A model generated the notes under the pieces. The model saw only the letters and a list, made by a program, of their open reading frames with translations. It was not told where the DNA came from and did no database searches. From assembly GCA_012845835.1 (NCBI GenBank), contig JABAKD010000004.1, forward strand, positions 8,316,409-8,380,408: a stretch of 64,000 nt of DNA, written 5' to 3'. The position numbers and the translations under genes are program-made. Source of the stretch: Undaria pinnatifida (taxonomy: Eukaryota > Sar > Phaeophyceae > Laminariales > Alariaceae). Positions 44,605 through 55,700 of this stretch are shown here, one piece after another (position 1 is the stretch's first letter; every line of letters begins with the position of its first letter).

Positions 44605-45215
44605 CAGTGGAGTCGGGGTTGACACGCCGTGCGGGGAGGTATATCGACCCTGGAGATCATCGTTATAGTTCCCGCGTTGCTGGGGCGGTAGAGATTCGGA
44701 GGATTTCTGAACCGGGGATGGGGCCCTATCTCCCCCGTGTGCGACGGAACTGCCCCCCATCGGTTGGTGAGCCTCTATTATCCTCCTACTAGGGTGGGGG
44801 GGCCGCTGTGGAGCTCGAACCAATCAGCTATTATACCCAATGGAACTGGGGTTTCCACGCCGTAGGGGGGGTGTCGACCCGAGAGAACTCGGTTTTCTCT
44901 CCCCGTTTGTCGAATTTTTAGATATATGGAACGAACCCTGGACCGGGGATGGGACCCTATCGTCTCCGGGTGTAGGTGGCTCAATAATATACGAACCCCG
45001 GCCAACTAGAGATCGGCCGGTCGGTGGCATTGGGGATTTCCACACTGTGCGGGGAGGTATAATTCCTGATATATATATATATCCGTGTTTGTGCCCGGGT
45101 TGTCGGAGTTGTATTATATATGTGAATGGATTATGAGTCTGGGAATGGACCCTATCGTCCCCAGATGACGGTTACTTTATGTACGATCTCCGGCCAATGA
45201 GCAACCAGCAATCAT
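44605..45215 (+). repeat. Three decayed tandem copies of a ~185-235-bp unit
   Basis: Recurring landmarks: CGCCGTGCGGGGAGGTAT (44626), CGCCGTAGGGGGGGTGTCGA (44859) and CACTGTGCGGGGAGGTAT (45043); also ACCGGGGATGGG.CCCTATC (44711, 44942) with GGGAATGGACCCTATCGTCC (45141), and CGGCCAATGAGCAACC/CGAACCAATCAGC. No protein. Confidence 0.65.
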
Positions 45216-45535
45216 CAGACAAAAATGCCATACAAGGAATTTTATGCTTATATTTTCGTCTCAAACTCGATCGAGTCTGAATTTCTCGACTACCAAATTC
45301 TTTGTTCAGTGCTTTATCGCGTACTACTACTATTCCATCGACCAGACGAGAATGGTCTACAGCAACAAGTAGAGGCATATTACATCATTATAATAGCATT
45401 CGAGGAATTGAATGACGAAGGCAGCGACACCGTGTTTCACGCCTAGAATATCGTCAGCAAGTGTCTCCGCGATCATCATACACACACAGAGACACAGTCA
45501 GTCGGTCTGCGAGCCTAGGATCTAGATATAAGTCA

Positions 45536-46973
45536 CATTTATCCCCTCAAAATAATGTATAGTTTCCACGCACAGATTGAGCTGCCCCGCACGCCCCACC
45601 CCCGCCCGAACACCCCCCCCATGATAAACTGGTGCATTTTTTTTTTCTTTCTTTCCCAAAACCGTCAGATTTATCCCCTTAAAAGGATTTATAGCTTCCA
45701 CGCACAAATTTCCCGCCCGTCCGCCCCCCGCCCCCCCCTTCCCCCCCCCCCTCCAACCCCGCTCGCTTTTGATCAAAAACACGCCCCCTCGTCCTTCAAA
45801 ACTCCGCCCCCCCCTCACCGGTTCTTCGACTTACAGGATTCACTTGATAAACGGATACGTTTCCCTCCACAGCTGTCAGATTGTGTCCCCCTCAGAAACG
45901 GGTTTTATAGTTTCCGCGCACAGACTGACTAACATCACCCTGTTGACCCTGATAGCTACACTGTAGTTGTAAGGGGAGTCGCCGACCTATGTCCTTAATG
46001 AGGACACACAACTCGTACTACGCGCGATCGGAGTATCACACACAGCTTGCAAAGAAAGATGAGTTTCGACAAAATCTTCGATCTCACAGCTAGCTGGAGT
46101 GTATTTTCATTTTTTATAATATAATATAAAAATAAATATACACTCCAGCTGCTGTGAGATCGAAGATTTTGTCAAAACTCATTATTTTGCAGGCTGTGTG
46201 TGATACTCCGATCGCGCGTATTATATTATGGTATCATGCATGTAGTAGCAGAAGAAGCTGGCTCAGTGCGCGCCTGTCAGTTGCTGCGTAGAGAACATGC
46301 AGCGAACATTTGGCCATCCCTCTGCTGCCCCTGGGTGCTTGGTTGAGTCGAAACGTCAAGAAACGCACTCGAAACGTCTCTTCGTGGACAGACTAGAGGG
46401 TCAGTCTGCGTGGGCGCGGATTTATCCGGTCGAAATATATATGATGAAGCTCGGAATCGGATTCACGCAAGAAACGGAGAAACGGAGGAAACGACAGATA
46501 AACTAATAAGTAGTCCACGGTTAGTCTATATTAATATCTTGGCATTACTTTACATTCTACACGCGTAGACTATATTATAAAAATTAAAATACACTCCAGC
46601 TGTGAGATCGAAGATTTCGTCGAAACTCATCTTTGCAAGCTGTGTGTGATACTCCGATCGCGCGCATTACGAGTTGTGTGTCCTCATTAAGGATATAGGT
46701 CGGCGACTCCCCTTACAGCTACAGTGTAGCTATCAGGGTCAACAGGATGATTTTAGTCAGTCTGTGCGCGGAAACTATAAAACCCGTTTCTGAGGGGGAC
46801 AAAATCTGACAGCTGTGAAGGCAAAGGGGGGGCCTGGTTTTGATCAAAAGCGAGCGGGTTTGGAGGGGGGCGGGGGGGGGGGGGGGGGGGAAAGGGGCAA
46901 TTTGTGCATGTAAGCTATAAATCCTTTCGAGGGGATAAATCTGACGGTTTTGGCACCAGTATATTATTGGGGG

Positions 46974-47008
<35 letters not shown>

Positions 47009-48245
47009 GGCGCGGGGGGGGGGGGGGGGCAGCTCGATATGTGCCTGGAAACTATACATTATTTCGAGGGGACAAATGTGACATTTTTGGAAATAATACA
47101 TCAGTTTATCGTGTATATTCTGGGGTAAGTCGTACAATCAGTGAGTAAAGAGAGGGTGGAGTGTTCGAGGGGGTGGGGTTGGGATGGGTTGGGGGGGGAG
47201 GGTGGGGGGTGGGGGCGGGGGCGGGGGGCGGGGGGGGGGGGGGAAAGGGCTTTAGGTGAGGGGTTTGTTATACGTGTGGTGCTAGGTCTAGGCGAAGGTG
47301 CGGGTGATGGGGAAGAAAGGGGCGTTCGAGGCGGGGGGGGGGGGGACACAGCGGCATGGATGGCTCTCGAAAGATAATGAGGTGATATCCTGTGCGTGAA
47401 GTGTTTATTAATGTGGCGGATTTCGATATTTGGTGGGGCGTTTGAGTAAGGGAGAGCAAGAGGGGGGGGGGGGGGGGGGAGGTTTTTGAGGAGGTTTAGG
47501 TCACAAATAATATTCAAATACACTTCGGCTGTGAGATCAAAGATATGTATCAGCTTGTTATACGCGTGGTGCTAGGTCTACGTGATCGTGCAGGTGGTCG
47601 GGAAGGAGGGGGCGTTGGAGGGGGGGGGGGGGGGGGGGAAACACAGCGGCATGGATGGCTCTCGAAAGATAATGAGGTGATATCCTGTGCGTGAAGTGTT
47701 TGTTAATGTGGCGGATTTTGATATTTGGTGGGGCGTTTGAGTAAGGGAGAGCAAGAGGGGGGGGGGGGGGATTTTTAGGAGGTTTAGGTCACAAATAATA
47801 TTCAAATACACTTCGGCTGTGAGATCAAAGATATGTAGCAGCTTGTTATACGCGTGGTGCTAGGTCTAGGCGATCGTGTAGGTGGTCGGAAAAGAGGGGG
47901 CGTTGGAGGGGGGGGGGGGGGGGAAATAATTGAAACCTTCGTCATGGATGGTCAGAAAGATAATGATGTGGTATCAACTGCGTATAGGTGTTTATTACTC
48001 AGGCCGATTTTGATTGTGAGTGGGGCGTTTGGACAGAGTAGGCGGAAGGGGGGGGGGGGGGGGATCGGGGGACGGAGGGGCGGGGGGGGGGGAAAAAGGT
48101 TGGGGTTTGTTATGAAAAAGAGGTCAGTGGAGGGGGAGGGGAGGGGGGGGGGGGGGGGGGGGGGGGAGACATTTCAATATGTGCGCGGAAACTATAAATT
48201 CTCAAAGGGGACAAACCTGACGATTGAATATGTGTTGTGTGGTAA
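45536..48245. mobile_element. Foldback-like element(s), first cluster
   Basis: A left arm (45536-46104), a perfect-looking centre-proximal hairpin (46019-46104 paired with 46137-46220, ~32 bp AT-rich loop) and a long right arm (46580-48240). The right arm is the reverse complement of the left: AACTCGTA...GCGCGATCGGAGT against ACTCCGATCGCGCG, the CAGCTGTCAGATTTTGTCCC block against GGGACAAAATCTGACAGCTG, and TTTATCCCCTTAAA...ATAGTTTCCACG against its complement. Arms are built of sub-repeats separated by C runs (left) or G runs (right). No coding capacity. Long inverted repeats made of short sub-repeats define foldback elements in other eukaryotes. Confidence 0.75.
47265..48140 (+). repeat. Three tandem ~290-bp sub-repeats in the right arm
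   Basis: GTTATACGYGTGGTGCTAGG recurs at about 47268, 47557 and 47845. Each unit continues with a G tract, GGCATGGATGG, AGATAATGAGGTGATATC, GTGGGGCGTTTG, a second G tract, and TTTAGGTCACAAATAATATT. The third unit is more divergent. Confidence 0.85.
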
Positions 48246-48499
48246 CGGTTTTCACTCTATCGAATGTTGAATCGAACCAGTCGAAGTGCTGCCCTGCCCT
48301 ACCCGGGGCATGGGTGCCGGCGAATGCCGGTACTCATGCGGAGCCCTCGTATGTATATGTTTTGTTTTTCTCCACTATATATAGACAAGTCTAATGGTTA
48401 GTGTTGGTATTTTTAGTTTAGGTGGGGAATTTTGAGCTAGATCTAACATCATAGTCTTATCTATTTTATAAATTTATTACTGTAGTTTCCACTAAAAAA

Positions 48500-48560
48500 G
48501 ACCTATTGCTCTATCATACTTCAAGTATGTATACTTCAAGTATGTATACTTCAAGTATGC
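48500..48560 (+). repeat. ACTTCAAGTATGTAT minisatellite
   Basis: Three copies of TACTTCAAGTATG with a TATAC spacer between 48516 and 48560. TACTTCAAGTA is nearly self-complementary. Confidence 0.7.
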
Positions 48561-48769
48561 ACATTTGTATGGTAGGTGGTTTATTTTGTTTTTTTCCCCC
48601 GCTTTAATATCGGGAGGAGGACGAATACAGAGTATTACTAGTTATCTAGTCAAATATGTTAATATTAGTACAGCATTCATTCGAGAAAAAAAGCCGGCTA
48701 CGACTTCGTACTTCCCCCCCAAAAAACAGACTGTATGTTTCGTGGATTTTCATCAAATCTGCCCTGATT

Positions 48770-49275
48770 ATTTAATACCGTAAGAGTGTCGTTGTAGTGA
48801 TGTCATTCTGAATACTCTTCAAAAATATTCGGTGTTTCAGTATCCATTTCGCGTGACCCGCTCAACCGTTCGCCACCCGGTCCCCAAGCGACCGCACGCC
48901 CGTGCCACGCCCGCCTAAAAAATCAGCCCTCCAAGTCCCCCGCGACGTAACGGCCGACGGTTCCTGAATCAACGAGCGGGGAGCGTGAAAAGGCCCCCCG
49001 GGGAGCGGCTCGCCCCTAATTATATAGACTAATAATACCGTACCGCCATAGCAGTCATGCCATTGTGGATATTAAACAAAATCGGTTTCAGTATTCATTT
49101 TGCGTGAGCCGCTCTACCGTTCGCCACCCGGCTCCCCCGCGACCGCACGCCCGTGCCACGCCCGCCACAAACATCAGCCCTCCGTGTCACCCACGATGTA
49201 ACGGCCGACGGTTCCCAACCCGGTGAGCAGGGAGCGTGAAAGGCTCTCCGGGGAACGGCTCGCCCTCTCCCCGGG
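48770..49275 (+). repeat. Two tandem ~250-bp GC-rich copies
   Basis: CAGTATCCATTTCGCGTGA at 48838 and CAGTATTCATTTTGCGTGA at 49090, then CGTTCGCCACCCGG, GCGACCGCACGCCCGTGCCA, ACGGCCGACGGTTCC and CGGCTCGCCC in the same order. The spacing is ~252 bp. These compact GC blocks contrast with the AT-rich flanks. Not recognised as rRNA or another known RNA. Confidence 0.8.
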
Positions 49276-50965
49276 CGGCAACGGAGAATCGTAAGGAAGT
49301 GAAACCCCCCACGCGGTTCCTCGCGTGCCCGGGGTGCTGTGGTGCGTGCTGCTGCACTGATGAGCTGCCGTTGTGGATTGGTCGGCATATACTGCTGCAC
49401 TGCTGTTGTACTACTGTGGTGGGCAGGTCGGTGGGTGGACGGTGGGTGGTGGGTGCTAGGGGGGTGGTGGGTGCTAGGTGGGTGGCGGATCGCTCGCTCT
49501 ACGAGATGGCGGGGGGAACGAACACCCCCAGTTTCTTACCGGTAAAGACTAGAGGACCAGCCAAACGCTCCTCGCGCACCGGTATAGGTCTAATGTCGTA
49601 CGTGCTGCACTGCTGTACTGCTGCATGTAGTAGGTTGCTCGGCGGGTAATGGGTGCCACTGGGTGGTTGGTGCACAGGGTGGTGCCTGGCTGGTTGGTGC
49701 ATCGTTTCGTGTGTGGGTAATTGAATTGTTTCGTGCTGTTGGAGTTGGTCCTGTCTTTTGTCGGTACGGTTTTACAATCGAAGTAGTAACTGCTGTTGCC
49801 CTGTTTCTTGGTTGGTGGTTCGGCGTCTGTTGCGCGCAGCGCAACATGCGACGCCAGGCGCGTTGCGTTGCGCGCAAGTCTCCCGCAGGCCCCCCCGGAG
49901 GGCTCCCAGAGAAGGTCCCCAGGTCCCCCGGGAGGGGTCGCCGGAGGGCCGCCGGAGGCGAAAAAAATGCGATAAAATGCGCGAAAATACGCCTGAAAGA
50001 ACCAAGTAACGAACTGCGTTTAGACGATTCGGGTCGCGTGTAGGGTCAGTATCAGGATATCAGGGTGTCTTGGGATTCCTTGAAGCACAAACGAGCTGAT
50101 CGCACTTACACTCCCGAAGTCAGGAGTAGCTCCGCGCCAGCATCGCTGCACCCAGGTCAATCGATAAGAAAGAAGGAAACATATTACGTAGTCTAGTCTA
50201 GACTATTTTAAATAATACCAACATAAGTTCGCAAATCTCCCTTTCTTTGCCATAGTCGGTGATCGGTTTCGTTCCCAATGCCCAGGCTCTGTGTCGTTTT
50301 CATGTTACAGCTCGAGTAGCAGCACACCTGCAGCTGTAGTAGCAGCAAACCTGAAGATAGGCCAGCAGTATGGCCGAAGACGCCACACCAGAAAAGTATG
50401 ACAAACAAAGAATACACTCCCCCTCCCTCTAGACCTTTCTTTGTGCTGCACGCAGTATCTGCCTGGTGTGAAACCCGGCATGCTCCCGGCACTGTAGGAG
50501 GTGAGAGGGTCTATGGCAGGCCAGCGGCCTTCCGAGTACGGCCATTGATGAAGCGAGCACAACCAACCCCCCCCCCGCAGTTCCCGACCTTCATGCTGCA
50601 AAAATTTCCACATCATCACTGCAGGAGTAGCTTGCCGTCGTTATCGCACGATACCACACATCACACTATCACCGTACAGCAACCGCCAGTAACGTACTTC
50701 CTACGGCGATCTAGAAAATAAGACCCCCCCCCGCCAAAAGATTCGCCTGCGGCGAAAACAAGCGAAGCACGCGCACAGAAATAAAACGCCGGCGGCGAAA
50801 ACTGTTTGCGCGCCCAAAATCGCGTGTTGCGCAGAACGGTTCTTATTATGTTGACCCACGCGTTGCGCCCGCGCAACAGCGCAATAGCTTATATTAATGG
50901 CCGGTTCCACACATACGGCACTACTTTTTTTATCTCCGCGCTCCATCGGACGGCAACTGGCATGC
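49276..50965. other. Sequence without a supported gene
   Basis: Includes GGTGGGTGCTAGG repeats (49440-49490) and short direct repeats of TGCTGCACTGCTGTAC. Nothing protein-like was recognised. Confidence 0.45.
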
Positions 50966-50966
50966 T

Positions 50967-51310
50967 TCACGGGAGTACCACTTCCGTGCGGTTGATATTA
51001 ATACTCGTAGGACGTAGCCTTGTTGTAGCAGTTTCTGCGTGATATCCAACCTCTTTCGAGCGCTCCACGTCATCCGTACGCACGCGATCTCGCATCATCT
51101 GCGCGGGTACCCCGAAGCGTGCAAGTAACTTCCACGGCAGCTTTCGGTCGACAGAGTCGTGCTTCGCTTTCTGGAGGTCTATGGAGCACATGTGCAGGGG
51201 GACTTTAGTCTCTCATCATTCGACCCTGACAGTCGGTGCACGACAAGGAACACGCCAACCACTGCTTGCCGCTGCTGCTGTTTTCGCTGTTGATCACGCC
51301 GAGCGGAGAC
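50967..51310 (-). pseudogene. LINE reverse-transcriptase fragment
   Basis: The minus-strand frame 50967-51191 reads MCSIDLQKAKHDSVDRKLPW and KLLARFGVPAQMM, matching the palm segment with the first catalytic Asp (S-I-D-L-x-K-A-Y-D-S-V-D-R) and the following RFGVP helix. A few bases are inserted at the A-Y-D position. The upstream part to ~51300 is degenerate. It is of the same family as the fragments at 22.0 and 33.1 kb. Confidence 0.75.
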
Positions 51311-51389
51311 CTCACGAGATGCACTTTTATTATTCTTTAGCTATCATCACTTTTACCCGCGTGCCTTTTGTAAGAGACGTTTTACCCTT

Positions 51390-51645
51390 AGCGAACTTCT
51401 GGACAAGCCGTGGTCACAGGCGTGTTCCCTCCCCCCCAGCAGTACATTTTGATCGCGCATAGGTTCAGCATTTCAACTCTTCAGCTCTATACTTTTTATG
51501 CTCGCCAACTTTCATCGAGTTTTGCTAACTTGCGCATTTTTCGCGCTTTCCGCTCGTCAATATTTACGAAGCAAGAAAGTGTTCCTACAAGCACGGGTGA
51601 GTATGCACTCCGGAGAGCTCGAACCCACATCATCAACTATATTGC
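51390..51645 (-). mobile_element. tRNA-derived SINE, minus copy, 5' end decayed
   Basis: In reverse complement: GAGCTCTCCGGAGTGCATAC, the body with CAAATTGACTTGCGGAAAGC-like sequence, TGAACC, and the 3' end CTGTGACCACGGCTTGTCCA-like (here CGCCTGTGACCACGGCTTGT). The B box is GGTTCGAGC. The A box region is diverged. Confidence 0.65.
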
Positions 51646-51767
51646 CATTGTTACTACAACAGACGAAATCCACCCTTCATACTGCACAACAGGAGACGCC
51701 TGTTGAACAAATATTCCTACATATGCTAGGGCTGGGCACTGGCTGACTCAGCCAGTATCGATTGTGG

Positions 51768-52060
51768 CGTATCAGGTTATCCTCGATTCTACGAGTCGTA
51801 GTATGGGCCAGTTTCGTGAGTTCGAGCCCCGCCGAGTGCATACCCGGATAACTTCGTGGCCACTTTTTCTTGCGCACAAATTGACTTGCGGAAAGCGCGA
51901 GAGCATTAGTTAGCAACAACACTCGATGAGGAATCGACAAGCGCAGTAGGATTGCTGAACCCTATCTAGATGCGCGATCAAAATTGAAGGCAAGAACCGG
52001 GGGGGAGAAAGGACGACGCCTGTGACCACGGCTTGTCCAGAGGCTGGAAAGAAGAAAAGT
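51768..52060 (+). mobile_element. tRNA-derived SINE copy
   Basis: A box TGGCGTATCAGG at 51771, B box GTTCGAGCC at 51827, then CGAGTGCATAC, ACTTTTTCTTGCGCACAAAT, TGACTTGCGGAAAGCGCGAG, GAAGGCAAGAACCGG and CTGTGACCACGGCTTGTCCA near the 3' end. About 290 bp. Confidence 0.85.
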
Positions 52061-52397
52061 GTGCAAGAAAAAGAAAAAAGAAAAACGGCGAGTGGTTAGA
52101 AGCAATCAGTATACTGGACTGCAACAGTAAATCGACCGAGCGAAGCTCGGCCAATAACCCCCCCCCGGCTCGTGAGAGGTCTCCGCTGGAGGCGCCGCCG
52201 GAGGCCCCAAAAATACGCATTTTCGATTACTTTCGCATCACAATCGGGGCTCAAAACTGCTGTATTCGCCGCGGGTATGGTTGCGGTCATCTACACAGAA
52301 AAAACAACAACCAAAAAGTCAAGAAAAATACATGCCACGTGTGGCGATCGTGTGGCGCCCTTCGTGTTGTTGTTGTTCGCGCAGGTGCATTATAACC

Positions 52398-52690
52398 GGT
52401 ATTGTATCAGGTTATCCTTGGAGACCTGGTATAGGTCAGTTTCGTGGGTTCGAACCCCGCCGAATGCATGCTCGTATAAATTCGTGGGGACTTTTTCTCG
52501 TGAACAAATTGGCTTGCGAAAAGCGCGAGAGCGTGGGTTAGCAACCCTCGATGAAAGATCGACGAGCAGTGGGATTTATGAAGCCTGTGTGCGATAAAAA
52601 CTGAAGGCAAAAACCGGGGGGGAGGAGGAACGACACCTACCTGTGACCACGGCTTATCCAGAAGAAGCTGGAAAGTACAAGTGTGTGAAA
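52398..52690 (+). mobile_element. tRNA-derived SINE copy
   Basis: Diverged A box (TTGTATCAGG), B box GGTTCGAACCCCG near 52448, and the same body and 3' end as the other copies. The B box in this copy matches the Pol III consensus exactly. Confidence 0.85.
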
Positions 52691-52734
52691 AATATATAAA
52701 TGTATATATAAATCGTGCTGGCGTACTAGAATTA

Positions 52735-55700
52735 TAAAAAAAAAATACACTCGATCGAGCTGTGACATCGAAGATTTTGTCGAACTCATCTTTTTAAGTA
52801 AGCTGTGTGTGATACTCCGATCGCGCGTATTACTGGGTGTGTGTCCTCGTTAAGGATATAGGCCGTTGACTCCCCTTGGAACTACAGCAGTGTAGCTTGC
52901 ACAAGGGTCAACAGGGTGATGTTAATCAATCTGTGCGCGGAAACAACAAACCCCGTTTTTGAGGGGGGCAAAATCTGACAGCTGTGGAAGGAAATGCATC
53001 AGTATATCAAGTATATCCTGTAAGTCGTATAACCGGCGAGGGGAGGGCGGAGTTTTCAAGGGCGTGGGGGCCGGGTTTTGAACAAGAGGGAGCCGGGGGG
53101 GTGGGGGGCGGGGGCAACTCAATCTGTGCGTGGAAACTACAAATCCTTTAAGAGGATAGATCTGACGGTTGTGGAAGGAGTGCATCAGTTTATAATGTAT
53201 ATATATCCTGTTGTAAAGTCGTACACCCGGTGAGGAGAGGGCGGAGTGTTCGAAAGCGGGGGGGAGGGGGGGGAGGGGGGATTTCCAACAGCTTTAGGTT
53301 GCATAGATGTAGGGGTTTGCTATTATACGCGTGGTGCTAGGTCTAGCCGATGGTGCGGGTGGGGGGGAAGAGGGGGCGTCGGGGTGTGTGGTGGGTATAA
53401 ATTGGAGCGATGGCATGGATGGCTAGAAAGGTTATAATGATGCCATACCAACTGTCTGATAGTGTTTATTATTCTGTCTGGAAGATATTGATTTTAGAGG
53501 GGGCGGCGAGAAATAGCAAAACAAGGAGGGGGGGGCGAGGGGGGAGGGGGGGGATCAAACCCCTTTGTAAATCAGGTCGCATGAATGTATACCTGCTGGG
53601 AGGAACCTTACTATTATATATATATTCACATACGTGCTAGGTCTAGGCGATGACGCGTAGTATACGACTGCTAATTGATTTTTTAATATTTCATGGTACT
53701 CCATCGCTTCCATACCCTTCGGGCAACAGGGTAAATATAACATAGGAATACGCGCGATCGGAGTACCACACACAGCTTGCAAAGATGAGTTTCGACAAAA
53801 TCTTCGATCTCACACCTGGAGTGTACTGATATTTTCATAATGTAGTATAGGCTCTCACCAACAAACAAAACACGGGAAAGCACATACAAACAAAAACACG
53901 AAAAACAAAACGAAAAAAAGCGAAGGAACACGCTGCGCATGTAACCGGCATCAGGCACTATACAATATGTGACCTAAAACTCTTCAAAACCCTTCTCCCC
54001 CTCCCCCCCCCCTTTTTTTTCCCGCTCTCTCTTGCTCAAACGCCCCACCTAATATCGAAATCCGCCAGAGTAATAAACACTTTCACGCACTGGATATCAC
54101 CTCATTTTCTTTCTAGAGCCCTCCATGCCGCTTCTGCGATTCGCACTACCCCCCTGCCCCCAACGCCCCTTCCTTCCCCACCACCCGCACCATCGCCTAG
54201 ACCTAGCACCACGCGTATAGCAAACCCCTACATATATGCGACCTAAAGCCCTTTCGTCCCCCCCTCCCCCACCTCCCTCCCCCCTCCTCCCCCACCCCCC
54301 ACCTCCCCACCCCCCACCCCACGCCCACCTCCTCGAACACTCTGCCCTCTACTCACTGGTTGTACGACTTACAGGATATACATGATAAACTGGTGCATTC
54401 CTTCCAAAACCGTCACATTTATCCCCTTAAAGGATGTATAGTTTCCACGCACAGATTGAGCTGCCCCGCCCGTCCCGCCCCCCCCCCCCCCCCCCCATGA
54501 TAAACTGGTGCGTTCTTTCCAAAACCGTCAGATTTATCCCCTTGACGGATTTATAGTTTCCACGCACAGATTGAGCAGCCCTGCCCGTCCCGCCCCCCCC
54601 CCCCCCCCATGATAAACTGGTGCGTTCTTTCCAAAACCGTCAGATTTATCCCCTTGAAGGATTTATAGTTTCCACGCACAAATTGAGCTGCCCCACCCGC
54701 CCCCCCCCCCGACCCCCGCTCCCTTTTGATCAAAACCAGGCTCCCACGTCCTTCAAATCTTCGCCCTCCCCTCACCGGTTATTCGACTCACAGGATTCAC
54801 TTGATTAACTGATGTATTTCCTTCCACAGCTGTCAGATTTTGTCCCCCTCATAAACGGGTTTTATTGTTTCCGCGCATAGACTGACCAATATCACCCTGT
54901 TGACCCTGATAGCTACACTGTTGTAGTCGCAAGGGGAGTCGCCGACGTATATCCTTTATGAGGACACACAACCCGTAATACGCGCGATCGGCGTATCACA
55001 CAGCAACAAAAGTACACTTACTTACGTCAACAAAAAAAAGAGGAGAGCCAACACCCAGAGAGAGGGAGGGAGAGAGGGGAGGAAGGGGAGGGGGAGGGGG
55101 AGGGGGTCGGAGAAGAAGTGCTGTAAGTTTCCGTACTATAATACGACGCGTTTATTGGAAGCACGCCAGATAAAAACTGCTGGCGAATATATTTATAATG
55201 TATAGTTTCCAGGCACAAATTGAGCTGCACCCCCCCCCCCCCCCCCTCCCCCCCCCGCCCCCAATAATATACTGGTGCCAAAACCGTCAGATTTATCCCC
55301 TCGAAAGGATTTATAGCTTACATGCACAAATTGCCCTTTCCCCCCCCCCCCCCCCCGCCCCCCTCCAAACCCGCTCGCTTTTGATCAGAACCAGGCCCCC
55401 CTTTCCCTTCACAGCTGTCAGATTTTGTCCCCCTCAGAAACGGGTTTTATAGTTTCCGCGCACAGACTGACTAAAATCATCCTGTTGACCCTGATAGCTA
55501 CACTGTAGTTCCAAGGGGAGTCGCCGACCTATATCCTTAATGAGGACACACAACTCGTAATACGCGCGATCGGAGTATCACACACAGCTTGCAAATATGA
55601 GTTTCGACAAAACCTTCGATCTCACAGCTGGAGTGTATTTGAATTTTTTATAAAAATTTATGGCAAGAACCGGGGGGAAGATAGGACGACACCTGTGACC

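Noticed and set aside
48838-49268. GC-rich 250-bp repeats as rRNA spacer or 5S genes
   Set aside because: No 5S or other rRNA core sequence could be recognised in them.
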